Source: Akkermansiaceae bacterium
Lineage (GTDB): Bacteria; Verrucomicrobiota; Verrucomicrobiia; Verrucomicrobiales; Akkermansiaceae
Assembly (NCBI GenBank): GCA_905182405.1
Contig: CAJJBQ010000002.1
Span: 1,660,483 to 1,724,482 of the forward strand
Length of the DNA stretch: 64,000 nucleotides
Reading direction: 5' to 3'
In this document: piece by piece, positions 54,156 through 62,954 of the stretch
Position numbering within the stretch: the first letter of the stretch is position 1
How the letters are laid out: each line of letters begins with the position of its first letter
Notes under the pieces: model-generated
The model's input: the letters and a program-made list of their open reading frames with translations, nothing else
What the model was told of the DNA's origin: nothing
Database searches by the model: none
Made by a program: the position numbers and the translations under genes

Positions 54156-54905
54156 CTAAAACGGTTTTCGTGCCACGTAAACGGTGCTTTCGAAATCCTC
54201 GTTTTGAATCGGATTGTGAAACGAAACAATCTGCGTCTCACAAGATTCGAAAACCTCGTTCAGGGATTTCATGAAACTCTCTTCCGGAGGATCATCAGAC
54301 CAAAGTGCGAAGACGCCTCCGGGATGAATCTTCTCCGCAAGAATCCGGAGGCCATCTGCGGCATAGAAGCTCGCATGTCGCTCATGTAGGAGATGCGCGG
54401 GCGAGTGATCGATATCGAGAAGCACCGCATGGAATTTCCGCTCCGCATCAGCTTCATCAAATGAACGTTCTTTTCCCTGCGCGAGCGCGAGCTTGAAAAA
54501 ATCTCCATGCACGTAGGAACAACGCGGATCGGCATTGAGGCCCGGCGCAAGCGGCGTGAGCTCTTTCTCGAACCACTCGATCACCGGCTCGAGGTAATCA
54601 ACGATCGCCAACGAATCGACAAAGTCATGCTCCAGAGCAGCACGTGCGGTGTAGCCAAGCCCCAAGCCACCGACGACAACGTCGAGTGGAGTTTCAGGAA
54701 ACGATTCCGCGGCCGCCGCCAACCCAAATCGGGAAAGCGCTTGTTCGACCTCGGTGAACATCGACGACATCAAAAAGGCGTCACCGAGAATGACCTCATA
54801 GACTTCTTCGTTTTCCAACGAGAGCACGGTTCTTCGACGGAGAATAAGATCGCCCAGCGGCGTCTTGCGATAGTCGAGTTCTTCAAAGCGTGGGATATCC
54901 TTCAT
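54156..54905 (-). CDS. Spermidine-synthase-like protein (second of tandem pair)
   Basis: The product is 249 residues. A Rossmann methyltransferase-like fold with VVVGGLGLGYTARAALEHDF (nucleotide motif I), DSLAIVDYLEPVIEWFEKEL (motif II), VHGDFFKLAL and VLLDIDHSPAHLLHERHASF (DxDHSP). HPGGVFALWSDDPPEESFMK and FHNPIQNEDFESTVYVAR close the fold. It belongs with spermidine-synthase-like proteins, but the exact activity is unclear. It follows the other copy after 6 bases. Confidence 0.75.
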   Translation of the reverse strand: MKDIPRFEELDYRKTPLGDLILRRRTVLSLENEEVYEVILGDAFLMSSMFTEVEQALSRFGLAAAAESFPETPLDVVVGGLGLGYTARAALEHDFVDSLAIVDYLEPVIEWFEKELTPLAPGLNADPRCSYVHGDFFKLALAQGKERSFDEADAERKFHAVLLDIDHSPAHLLHERHASFYAADGLRILAEKIHPGGVFALWSDDPPEESFMKSLNEVFESCETQIVSFHNPIQNEDFESTVYVARKPF

Positions 54906-54911
54906 AAGATG

Positions 54912-55577
54912 CTATTTCCGATCGCCCACAAAGAGCGTGTGGGTAAAGCGCTTTGCCTTGGGATAGGCCTTCGCGGGGATGGCTTGCACGTTTTTAAAGT
55001 CGCGCTCGAGAGATTTCGAAAAGGCCTTATCGGGATGAGCCGACCAATAAATGACGCGCCCTCCAGGCCGTAGCGCCCTTGCCACCAATGACACGCCCCG
55101 ACGATCATAGAGCCGGGAATTCCCCTCATCAACGAGCGGGTCGGGGCTGTTGTCGACATCGAGTAAAATGGCGTCGTAGCGACCGGGACCTTCTTTGATC
55201 AGTTCGTAAACATCGCGCTCCTTCACCACCGTCCGGGGATCATCAAGGAGGGTGCCATTGATCGACCCGAGATACTCGCGGTTCCATTGCACGATGATCG
55301 GGAGAAGCTCCGACACTTCAACGGTGGCTTCTTTTCCAACCAGCTCAAGAACCCGTCGTAAGGTGAAACCAAAGCCAAGTCCCCCAATGAGGATCAGCGG
55401 ATCCTCCCCGACATTTTCACAGGCCAGCTCGCTCATGGTTTGCTCCGAGGAACACGCTATCGTGCTCATCAGCGGGACCCCAGCCACTTTGAGGAAGAAT
55501 TCACCATCATGCTCCTGCAACATCAGGGAAGCTCCGTCGGGAGTAGTGGCGGTAGCGAGGTTCGTGGTCGGCTTCAT
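54912..55577 (-). CDS. Spermidine-synthase-like protein (first of tandem pair)
   Basis: The product is 221 residues from ATG 55577 (MKPTTNLATATTPDGASLML); the longer frame to 55661 is weak. Motif ILIGGLGFGFTLRRVLELVG, VEVSELLPIIVQWNREYLGS, VKERDVYELIKEGPGRYDAI and LLDVDNSPDPLVDEGNSRLY parallel the second copy (LLDIDHSPAHL). RPGGRVIYWSAHPDKAFSKS also matches. Clear paralogue, so an ancient tandem duplication. Possibly acting as a heterodimer, by inference. Confidence 0.75.
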   Translation of the reverse strand: MKPTTNLATATTPDGASLMLQEHDGEFFLKVAGVPLMSTIACSSEQTMSELACENVGEDPLILIGGLGFGFTLRRVLELVGKEATVEVSELLPIIVQWNREYLGSINGTLLDDPRTVVKERDVYELIKEGPGRYDAILLDVDNSPDPLVDEGNSRLYDRRGVSLVARALRPGGRVIYWSAHPDKAFSKSLERDFKNVQAIPAKAYPKAKRFTHTLFVGDRK

Positions 55578-55787
55578 GTCAGAGCGGCGAGATCTTAGCG
55601 AGCCCCCTGACGAAAGCAAAGCCCGCAGAGAAAGATCGCTTTTCCGATCCGGAGAAGTCACTGAGGGATAGCGCTATCTGAGGAATCCACCAGAGAATCT
55701 CGCCACGAGCAACAGCCGCCATAATTTTCCACCAGAAGTATCCTTTCGCTTTATCTTTTCGGATATTTTAAGTATTCAAAAGAACTG

Positions 55788-56711
55788 GTGGCACGCAAGC
55801 GTCTCAATCTCAAATCCCCTAGCACCAATCGTAGGGCTCCCCGGTCGAAAAAGGGCGGGCTTGGGGGCACCCTGAAGCGAGTGGACCGCAAGGTTCAGGA
55901 CATGCAGAATATGCGCACCGGAAGGCGCGCGGGAATGACAGCCCATGCCGCCATCGCAGGAACTGCCGAGGATCTTGGCTTCGACGACTTCCACCTCTCC
56001 TGGCCCAGCAGGATTTTGCGTTGGTGTGCGGCCCTCCTCATCATGCCGCTGTGCTTCGTCACGGTATTGACGCTTTTCCAGCGCGTCGGTGACCCGGACT
56101 TCCTGCATCACTTTTACAGGACAAAGGAATTTGTCTGCTTCACAGTAGGGATCGGCTTGATGCTTTCGTGGTTCTTCTCGGGACTTCTGGCTGAAAAATT
56201 CCTTTATCTCTACATTCTCGGTCACGAAATGACGCACGCCCTTTTCGTCTACTTCTGCCTAGGCCGTGTCACCGAAATGAAAGTAAGCACCGATGGCGGC
56301 TACATCATGACGAATAAGTCGAACCTGCTCATCGCGCTGTCACCCTACTTTGTCCCCTTCTGGTCCATCGTCCTTCTCGCTATCTACGGGCTTCTTTCCT
56401 CAACGACATCGATCCCCTATGGAGAGCAAGGTCTCATCGTCCTCCTCGGCGGCACTTGGTGTTTCCACATCGTCTGGACCCTCTGGATGATTCCAAAAGA
56501 TCAGCCCGACCTGAAAGAGCACGGCACCTTTTTCTCACTCATGGTGATCGCTTTCTTCAACCTCGTGCTCCTCAGCGGCATGGTATGCGCGGCGTCACCG
56601 GACCTCACCTGGAAGATCTTCTTCTTCAACTGGGCCAATATTTCCTGGGACTTGATCGACGCCGGCACGCAGTGGGTTTCGGCAGCCTTAAGACGCCTGC
56701 CCCGGATCTAG
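55788..56711 (+). CDS. Membrane protein with HExxH motif (M50-like)
   Basis: The product is 307 residues starting with GTG 55788. The first ~60 residues are basic and probably cytoplasmic (RRAPRSKKGGLGGTLKRVDR). Membrane segments at ~80-105 (RILRWCAALLIMPLCFVTVL), ~120-145, ~180-215, ~220-240 and ~255-275. The segment YILGHEMTHALFVYFCLGRV holds HEMTH, an HExxH zinc-metalloprotease motif in a membrane context as in site-2-protease-like M50 enzymes; a later DGGYIMTNKSNLLIALSPYF resembles the region with the third ligand. Length and motif placement are unusual for S2P, so I leave the activity open. Confidence 0.65.
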   Translation: MARKRLNLKSPSTNRRAPRSKKGGLGGTLKRVDRKVQDMQNMRTGRRAGMTAHAAIAGTAEDLGFDDFHLSWPSRILRWCAALLIMPLCFVTVLTLFQRVGDPDFLHHFYRTKEFVCFTVGIGLMLSWFFSGLLAEKFLYLYILGHEMTHALFVYFCLGRVTEMKVSTDGGYIMTNKSNLLIALSPYFVPFWSIVLLAIYGLLSSTTSIPYGEQGLIVLLGGTWCFHIVWTLWMIPKDQPDLKEHGTFFSLMVIAFFNLVLLSGMVCAASPDLTWKIFFFNWANISWDLIDAGTQWVSAALRRLPRI

Positions 56712-57414
56712 CACCGGGCCGATTTGCGCTTCTTCCCAATGCGGTCCATTTTCTCGATCTTCTCGATTCGTTCCACTGCATCCGGGGTCTTGCAAGAGGT
56801 GTTGCCCTGATCGACCACCACTTTCCCAATCTTTGCCGCAGTCTCTTTCGCTGCTTTAGTAAGGGGTGGATAGAACGATCCCAAACCGATGATAAATCCA
56901 TTCATGGCCGCCTTGACCTCATTTCTCCCGTCGTGAATTTCCTTCGCCACTCGCTTGAGCAACTTGGTGAAAAGCGCATATTCAATTTCATCATCGGCGG
57001 TGATCGAAAGGGAGTTCGTTAAGGTGCACCAGCCCGCCGAGGCGATCAGTTCCTTCTTGTGATCGATCCACTCGGACCCCAGATCAATGGCATGTTTCGA
57101 TTCCGCAGCGAGTCCTGCCACAGTGTAATTTGAGATCATCGAGCAAGTCGCCATGTTCGCCCAATCTCGTAAATCCTTCTTGGTCGCTTGTGCCTCGTCA
57201 GCGATCAGACCTGCAAGATACATCGCGTCCAAGTTCCCTGTGGCATAGAGCTCAAGAGCGAGAGGGTGATCTTTTTTACCTTCTTCTGAATCGCCTTCAA
57301 ATCCCCCACCTTGACGCCAAAGAGAGGCTCAATGGCGCCATGCCGGAGATGAATCTTTTTCGTCTGCTCGTTGCCCAAGGACTAGAGTTGGGAGAGAACT
57401 TCCTTTGCTGTCAT
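56708..57414 (-). pseudogene. DNA alkylation repair protein (HEAT-like family), decayed
   Basis: ATG 57414 opens MTAKEVLSQL, then an in-frame TAG, then SLGNEQTKKIHLRHGAIEPL, FGVKVGDLKAIQKKVKK; one base later the frame shifts to DHPLALELYATGNLDAMYLA-GLIADEAQATKKDLRDWANM, and continues intact to KMDRIGKKRKSARC and stop at 56708. The intact 174-residue part and the start together cover a whole member of the family (AlkD-like HEAT-repeat proteins, ~230 residues). One nonsense codon and one frameshift near the N-terminus. Confidence 0.85.
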
Positions 57415-57435
57415 TATAAGCAACTTTAGCAAATC

Positions 57436-57472
57436 ACAAAAAAGAGGGCAATCCGAAGACCGCCCTCTTTGA
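57436..57472 (-). terminator. Rho-independent terminator of the small lipoprotein gene
   Basis: On the minus strand, AAAGAGGGC..., UUCG loop, ...GCCCTCTTT followed by TTTTTG. It lies 20 bases after the stop at 57493. Confidence 0.87.
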
Positions 57473-57492
57473 GAAAATTGAGATTTGGAGAT

Positions 57493-57621
57493 TTAGCGCT
57501 GAGCCGCTTTCTCAAGGCTACCGCCGGCATTTCCGAGATCACGCCCCAAACCTTGCATGGTCTGGCAGCTGGAAAGAGTGGCGAAGACTGCGGAGAGAAG
57601 AAGAATGGACAATTTTTTCAT
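57493..57621 (-). CDS. Entericidin-like small lipoprotein
   Basis: 42 residues, below most ORF cut-offs. MKKLSILLLSAVFATLSSC is a lipoprotein signal with lipobox LSSC; the remaining segment (QTMQGLGRDLGNAGGSLEK-AAQR) is the entericidin A/B pattern (small membrane-associated lipoprotein, amphipathic helix with GxxxG-like spacing). It has its own terminator. Entericidins in other bacteria are stress-induced toxin/antitoxin-like lipoproteins; the role here is unknown. Confidence 0.85.
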   Translation of the reverse strand: MKKLSILLLSAVFATLSSCQTMQGLGRDLGNAGGSLEKAAQR

Positions 57622-57702
57622 AATCTGGTTGTTTCGGGTTCGTGTCGTTGCTCAAACAACTGCGGCTATCTTCTCCAAAGTGTTAAGACGATCAAGAGTC
57701 AT

Positions 57703-58665
57703 TTACTCGCCCGACGATTTCCCGTTCAAGAGACGAAAGAGCTCGGAGTTAGTCGATAGAATCAAGGTGGTATTCTCATCTAGAATTTTATCATAGGCTT
57801 CCAGCGTCTTAAAAAAACCGTAGAATTCCTCCTGCTCGGGGCTTCCACCATAAGCCTCAGCGTAGGTTTTGGTCGCTTCGGCATCTGATTTCCCGAGCAC
57901 GCTCTGCACCCGTTGATAGGCTTCAGACTCGATCGTCTTCACTTCGCGCTCCATGTCTCCCACAATCCGGGCTGCTTCACCCGCACCTTCAGAGCGGAAA
58001 CGTTCGGCGATTTGCCGACGCTCGGAGACCATCCGCAGAAACATTTTCGGCTCATCCTGACTGGTGTAGTTCACCCGCTTGAAGCGAAGGTCGAGGAGCT
58101 TAATGCCATACGATTCCAGCTTTCCGCTTGCAGCATCAAAGACGGCCTTCTCGATCACCGTCCGGCCTTTGGAAATCGGGTCAAGAGCACTGGTTGATCC
58201 TAAAATCTCGCCAATTTCTTCCGGTTGTTGAGGCTTTCGATCTTTCGTAGTGCGAATGATCTCGATCAGGTCGTTGTTGGCGACGGCATTGCGGGTTTCC
58301 GAGCCGAGAACGTCATCGAGACGGGATTGTGCGGTTCTTTCGTCACGCAACTTTTGAAAATAGACCAGCGGTTTGGAAATCTCCCAGCGGGCAAAGGTGT
58401 CCACCTTGATGTAGAGTTTATCCCGGGTGGGCATTTGCGAACTGTTCCCATCCCAACTCAGAACGCGTTTCTCCATCTCGTTCACCTTTTGGATAAAAGG
58501 GATCTTAAAATGAAGTCCGGCTTCCGTGATCGGATCTCCAACCGGTTTGCCAAATTGAGTCAGAAGAATCTGCTGATCTTCGCGCACGGTGTAGATCGCG
58601 CCGGATGCGAAAAGAAGAACGGTTAAAATGCCTATGGCGATAAATGAGGATAAAAACTTTTTCAT
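57703..58665 (-). CDS. hflC: HflC, SPFH/band-7 protein, modulator of FtsH
   Basis: The product is 320 residues. One N-terminal membrane segment (MKKFLSSFIAIGILTVLLFA-SGAIYTV), then the SPFH domain (VREDQQILLTQFGKPVGDPI; EAGLHFKIPFIQKVNEMEKR; VDTFARWEISKPLVYFQKL; LDDVLGSETRNAVANNDLIE) and a long helical part (SERRQIAERFRSEGAGEAAR). It forms the periplasm-facing HflKC cage around FtsH. Its start overlaps the stop of hflK by four bases. Confidence 0.93.
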   Translation of the reverse strand: MKKFLSSFIAIGILTVLLFASGAIYTVREDQQILLTQFGKPVGDPITEAGLHFKIPFIQKVNEMEKRVLSWDGNSSQMPTRDKLYIKVDTFARWEISKPLVYFQKLRDERTAQSRLDDVLGSETRNAVANNDLIEIIRTTKDRKPQQPEEIGEILGSTSALDPISKGRTVIEKAVFDAASGKLESYGIKLLDLRFKRVNYTSQDEPKMFLRMVSERRQIAERFRSEGAGEAARIVGDMEREVKTIESEAYQRVQSVLGKSDAEATKTYAEAYGGSPEQEEFYGFFKTLEAYDKILDENTTLILSTNSELFRLLNGKSSGE

Positions 58666-59642
58666 TTCTTCAATGCGTTGTTGAGGTCGAGAAGGGGGAC
58701 GGGAGAGGTGGATTTTTCATCCATGATGACTTTGCTCTTCAGTCGAGGAAGAACTTCGGTCATCCGTTCGAGGTAGAGGCGCTGCCGCGTGATTTGCGGC
58801 GCTTTGGCATATTCTTGGTAAAGAGCGAGGAAGCGTTCGGCATCACCGCTGGCTTCATTGACTCGCTGCTTGGCATCACCTTCGGCGCGACTCACTTGCT
58901 GGTCGGCAAGTCCCTTGGTCTTTGGAACCGCCTTGTTATACTGGCCTTTGGCTTCGTTAATCATCGTCTCACGCTCCTGTTGAGCCTGATTCACTTCGTT
59001 GAAGGACGATTGCACAAGCCGGGGCGGATTAACGTTCTTAAGCTCCACAGAGGTGATTTGAAGACCCAAGCCATAAAGGCGAATCAACGCTTCCAACTTC
59101 GTGGAGGCATCAGCCTCGATGGATTGTCGACCAATGGTAATCACTTCATCGACGGTGCGGTCCCCGACGACTTCACGCATCACCGATTCGGAAGCATCGC
59201 GCAAGGTAAGTTCAGGATCACGGACCCGAAAGAGATACTTTTCAGGATCATTAATGCGATACTGAACGACCCACTCGACAAGAGCGGCGTTCTTATCCCC
59301 AGTAATCATCGACTGCTCGTCAGCATGCTCCTGCGGAACCGACTGGTAACGATTGGTCGAACCCTGGGTGCTAAAGCCGAACTCCATTTTGAGCTGACGC
59401 TTTACCGGCAGAATGAATTTTTGCTCCAAACCAAAGGGCATCTTGAAATGGAGTCCTGAGGTCGCTGTCCGCTCATATTTTCCAAATCGCAGAATAACCG
59501 CCTCGGAGTCTGCCGGGACGGTGTAAAACGAGGAGAAAACTCCGATCAAGATAAGGAACGCCAGAACGAGAAGACCTCCCTTGGGTTTGAACTTTTGAAT
59601 CAATGCGCCCGCCTTCTCCGGCGTAATGTCGATGGTTGCCAT
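58662..59642 (-). CDS. hflK: HflK, SPFH/band-7 protein, partner of HflC
   Basis: The product is 326 residues from ATG 59642 (MATIDITPEKAGALIQKF). Membrane segment KGGLLVLAFLILIGVFSSFY, then YTVPADSEAVILRFGKYERT, FKMPFGLEQKFILPVKRQLK, VQYRINDPEKYLFRVRDPEL and LRDASESVMREVVGDRTVDE, the HflK SPFH core, and the helical NEVNQAQQERETMINEAKGQ. It overlaps hflC by four bases. The N-terminal glycine-rich region of E. coli HflK is absent. Confidence 0.92.
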   Translation of the reverse strand: MATIDITPEKAGALIQKFKPKGGLLVLAFLILIGVFSSFYTVPADSEAVILRFGKYERTATSGLHFKMPFGLEQKFILPVKRQLKMEFGFSTQGSTNRYQSVPQEHADEQSMITGDKNAALVEWVVQYRINDPEKYLFRVRDPELTLRDASESVMREVVGDRTVDEVITIGRQSIEADASTKLEALIRLYGLGLQITSVELKNVNPPRLVQSSFNEVNQAQQERETMINEAKGQYNKAVPKTKGLADQQVSRAEGDAKQRVNEASGDAERFLALYQEYAKAPQITRQRLYLERMTEVLPRLKSKVIMDEKSTSPVPLLDLNNALKK

Positions 59643-59715
59643 GGGGAGATCATCAGGCCGGACCAAGCTTCCCGCAATGAGAATATCTTCGCTATTTTGG
59701 AAGCACTCTATCTAG

Positions 59716-61719
59716 CTACTCGGATTCGGGTTCCTTAGGAGCCTTTTCAGCGGCCGGTCTTTCCTCTAGAGGGGCAACAATAGGACCGGATTCAGCGACT
59801 GGAGCCTCTGGCTCGGGTGCTGGCACCTCAGCTTTTTTCTCCTCTGCCACTGGCTTCTCCTCTGCCACTGGCTTTTCCTCTGCCACTGGCTTTTCCTCTG
59901 CCACTGGCTTTTCCTCTGCCACTGGCTTTTCTTCTGCCACTGGCTTCTCCTCTGCCACTGGCTTTTCCTTTGCCACTGGCTTCTCCTTTGCCACTGGCTT
60001 TTCCTTTGCCACTGGCTTCTCCTTTGCCACTGGCTTTTCCTCTGCTGCGGGCTCCTCTTTGGAAACTGCTTTCTTTCTGGAAGCGAGCTTAACCTCATTT
60101 TTGGCAGAAGGCTTTCCGACGTCTCCCGATTTGGCGAGATGAAGACTGGTGTCAGAAAGAAGGATAACATGGCCTTGGTTCAACAACCAATGAAGGTCGT
60201 GATACCATTCTCCTTTAACCACGTCGCTCGCATCTTCCGGGAGAAATTTCTTCCAAAGGTCCTGCAGTTTCTTGCCTGAATTCTTACCGAGGTAATCGAT
60301 GATTGCTTGAGGACGTTCAGCGAGCTGGGTCTTGGCAGAAACAGCGTGAGGCCTTGAAGGACCTACCTTCAGTTTTTTCTCCCACTTAAAGACGGCAACG
60401 TGACGACCGGAAAGCTGACGACAGACAATCGGCATCAAATTGGCCGGGTAGCGTTTCTCTTCGACTACTGAATTCTTCAGAAGAGCCAGAAGTCCCGGTG
60501 ATAGGTTCTTACCCTGAATATCCCCCATGACCCAAGCACGCTTACTTTCCTCAATAGTCGATTCAAAATGATTCTCGAGAAAATGCTGCTCCACCTCACG
60601 AGCAGTTTTGAGAAGCACAATTTCTTCTTCTGGAGCATCAGGAGATTCGACAGCCTCCGCCTCGACGGAAGCTTCTTGAGGTGCGGCTTCTTCCGCGGGG
60701 GTGGGAGAATCTTCTGCCACCTCAACTATTACTTCCGCCTCGGGAGCCTCCTCGCTTGTCGAGGTTTCTTCGCCCGTCGCTACTTCCTCAGCTGGAGCTG
60801 CCTCCTCAGCGGGAGCTGCCTCCTCAGCGGGAGTCTCTTGTGGCGCTTTTTCGTCAGCGACCTCTTCCGCGTCAGGTTCAGCAACCTTCCACTGAGTCGT
60901 AATCTTCATGCTTTCGAGCCATGCTTCGACGGCTTCCTCGCCTCGCTCCATCACGATCCGCGATTTGAAACGCTCAAGCGGCATATTCGCAAACTGCTCG
61001 CGATGGAGCGCGACCACGTTCTGTTGGTAAGCGTGGTAATTCGGAGGGCCTAGAAGCTTTCCGGTCAATCCACACTTAGCAACCGCTTGGAAACTTCCAC
61101 TCGGTGCCTCCCCTTCGATTTGCACTTCTTCGTAAAACTTTTTACGCCAGTCAGCCCGCCAAAGATGACTCAACGCCTCTTTCTTGGTAAGCCAAAGCGA
61201 GTTGTCTTCGCGACAACGGAAGAAGGGATTTTCTTTGTGCTCAAAAGTCACCCGAAAACGATCACGGCCCTGCAAAAGAACCTTCGCGAGATCGAAAACC
61301 GAAAAGGTGCGACCCGTCTGCGTCACTTCCTTGGCCAACAGATCAAGACTCTCTTCACTAGGCATGAAGCTCACCTTGACTCCTTCGGGAAAGGCTATTT
61401 CTTCACGCTGAGGACCACGTTCATCATGACGATCACGACCGCCTTGAAACTTACCGCGATTTCCACCGCCGTCGCGTCGATCTCCACGTTGACCACCTCC
61501 ACGTTGACCACCTCCACGCTGGTCACCACGTCCACCGCCACGTCGATCGCCTCGTCCACCACCTCCACGGCGGTCTCGAGACTCAGAGCGATCACCCTGG
61601 TCATTATATTTTTTGACGGACTTGGACTCCGCTGGATCGCGCGCCCAAGCAGGGCCGAAATTCAGTCCGGATAAATCGAGAGCGCCATCGCTCTCGGGAG
61701 GTTGAGGGTCGTTACTCAT
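59716..61719 (-). CDS. RGG-box and KPVAEE-repeat protein (function unknown)
   Basis: The product is 667 residues from ATG 61719. N-terminal residues ~40-105 are an Arg/Gly-rich RGG segment (GGGGRGDRRGGGRGDQRGGG), typical of RNA-binding disordered tails. Two folded parts follow: ~115-275 (SFMPSEESLDLLAKEVTQTG; KENPFFRCREDNSLWLTKKE; FQAVAKCGLTGKLLGPPNYH) and ~355-535 (EQHFLENHFESTIEESKRAW; AERPQAIIDYLGKNSGKKLQ; WYHDLHWLLNQGHVILLSDT). Acidic Glu/Ala linkers separate them. The C-terminal tail has eleven near-identical EEKPVA/KEKPVA units (18 bases each, 59840-60050). Conserved-looking core with low-complexity ends; probably RNA associated, by inference. Confidence 0.7.
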   Translation of the reverse strand: MSNDPQPPESDGALDLSGLNFGPAWARDPAESKSVKKYNDQGDRSESRDRRGGGGRGDRRGGGRGDQRGGGQRGGGQRGDRRDGGGNRGKFQGGRDRHDERGPQREEIAFPEGVKVSFMPSEESLDLLAKEVTQTGRTFSVFDLAKVLLQGRDRFRVTFEHKENPFFRCREDNSLWLTKKEALSHLWRADWRKKFYEEVQIEGEAPSGSFQAVAKCGLTGKLLGPPNYHAYQQNVVALHREQFANMPLERFKSRIVMERGEEAVEAWLESMKITTQWKVAEPDAEEVADEKAPQETPAEEAAPAEEAAPAEEVATGEETSTSEEAPEAEVIVEVAEDSPTPAEEAAPQEASVEAEAVESPDAPEEEIVLLKTAREVEQHFLENHFESTIEESKRAWVMGDIQGKNLSPGLLALLKNSVVEEKRYPANLMPIVCRQLSGRHVAVFKWEKKLKVGPSRPHAVSAKTQLAERPQAIIDYLGKNSGKKLQDLWKKFLPEDASDVVKGEWYHDLHWLLNQGHVILLSDTSLHLAKSGDVGKPSAKNEVKLASRKKAVSKEEPAAEEKPVAKEKPVAKEKPVAKEKPVAKEKPVAEEKPVAEEKPVAEEKPVAEEKPVAEEKPVAEEKPVAEEKKAEVPAPEPEAPVAESGPIVAPLEERPAAEKAPKEPESE
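59840..60050 (-). repeat. Tandem 18-bp coding repeats (KPVAEE/KPVAKE)
   Basis: About eleven consecutive units of 18 bases encode EEKPVA (7) or KEKPVA (4). The DNA units are nearly identical, so slippage or unequal exchange has recently changed copy number. The sequence is in frame with the 667-residue protein and ends shortly before its stop. Confidence 0.9.
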
Positions 61720-61773
61720 GGTGAGAGAACGAATCAATCATATCGCGCGGATCAAATAAAGCATCATTGCTCC

Positions 61774-62790
61774 TTATCCCATGGGATAAAGATGATCCTT
61801 ACTCACCTGATCCAGCTGCTTCATCGTGCTTTCATCGAGAACGAGTCCTGCTGCTTTGACGATCGGTTTTAGTTGCTCCACTTTCGAGACGCCAACAATC
61901 GTAGCTGCGACATAGTCATGTTGTTTACTCCAGGCCGTTGCCAGAGTCGTGACATCAATCCCGATCTCCTCCGCAATCTCCATAAAACGCCGCGTTGAGG
62001 CAATCGCTTTTTCATTCACAAAGCGTCCCGCCATGGCCTTCTGCCGTAGTCCCCCATTGTCGATGTAATCGGTAAACCGGGCTCCTTCAGGCGCACCATC
62101 GTTGTATTTCCCAGTGAGAACTCCACCCGCCAGCGGGCTGTAGGGAAGCAAACTCACCTTCTCCCGACGAAGGCATTCAGCGAGTTCGTCTTCGTCCCGG
62201 CGATTATTCAGCGAGAAATTATTCTGCACCGTGTCGATCCGCGTAAGCCCCTCCAGCTCGCTCGTCCAAAGACTCTTCATCACACCATATGGGTTGTCGT
62301 TGCTCAGACCGATGGCCCGGACCTTCCCTTCCTTCACGAATTCATCGAGCACCTCCAGCGTGTCCGCCGCTCTCATCCCGTGATCCGGCCAATGAATCTG
62401 GTAAAGGTCAAGGTAGTCCGTCCCGAGCCGACGCAAGCTCCCCTCGAGCGCTTTCCGAAGATGCACCCGATCCAGCGCGGCTTTGCCATCACGAATCGGC
62501 GGACAGAACCACCCGTGCGCAGCCCCGGCGATCTTCGACCCAATGATCACCGATTCGCGCGGTCGATCTGCAAGCCACGCACCGAGCCATTCTTCGGTCA
62601 ACCCGGCGAGTTCCTCGGAGGGAGGCACAGGATAAATTTCAGCCGTATCGAAAAAATCAATCCCCGCCTCCACCGCTGCGTTCATAATCTTAAAACTCTC
62701 CTCCCGATCTGACTGCGCCCCAAAAGTCATCGTGCCCATGCAGATTTCGCTCACCACGATTCCGCTTTGCCCAAGTCGTCGTTTTTCCAT
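61774..62790 (-). CDS. Aldo/keto reductase
   Basis: The product is 338 residues from ATG 62790 (MEKRRLGQSGIVVSEICMGT). NADPH-dependent TIM-barrel oxidoreductase of the Tas/YajO type. Motifs: GIDFFDTAEIYPVPPSEEL (catalytic Asp and Tyr), LGTDYLDLYQIHWPDHG (catalytic His), VREGKVRAIGLSNDNPYGVM-type VKEGKVRAIGLSND and LPYSPLAGGVLTGKY (NADP-binding loop). The catalytic lysine is in IGSKIAG. Length is normal. Substrate unknown. Confidence 0.92.
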   Translation of the reverse strand: MEKRRLGQSGIVVSEICMGTMTFGAQSDREESFKIMNAAVEAGIDFFDTAEIYPVPPSEELAGLTEEWLGAWLADRPRESVIIGSKIAGAAHGWFCPPIRDGKAALDRVHLRKALEGSLRRLGTDYLDLYQIHWPDHGMRAADTLEVLDEFVKEGKVRAIGLSNDNPYGVMKSLWTSELEGLTRIDTVQNNFSLNNRRDEDELAECLRREKVSLLPYSPLAGGVLTGKYNDGAPEGARFTDYIDNGGLRQKAMAGRFVNEKAIASTRRFMEIAEEIGIDVTTLATAWSKQHDYVAATIVGVSKVEQLKPIVKAAGLVLDESTMKQLDQVSKDHLYPMG

Positions 62791-62871
62791 GCCGTAATAA
62801 TCCCCATATTGATCTCGTTTTGCAAGACTGGGGCTTGACGATGAAGGATGCATCGAGGCGAAGGCGACAAA

Positions 62872-62905
62872 GAAAAAGGGAGGCGTCAAAGCCCCCCTTC
62901 TATTT
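62872..62905 (-). terminator. Probable rho-independent terminator
   Basis: On the minus strand, AAGGGGGGC, loop, GCCTCCCTT with one unpaired base, followed by TTTCTTT. It lies 50 bases after the decayed lamin-tail gene. Confidence 0.7.
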
Positions 62906-62954
62906 TAATCTGGCGTCCACGGCGAATTGACCGTGGACGACTGGAAGTTGTGTA

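Noticed and set aside
59817..60092. Plus-strand ORF of PLPLAFPLPLAS repeats
   Set aside because: It is the antisense of the 18-bp KPVAEE repeat tract and is not a gene.
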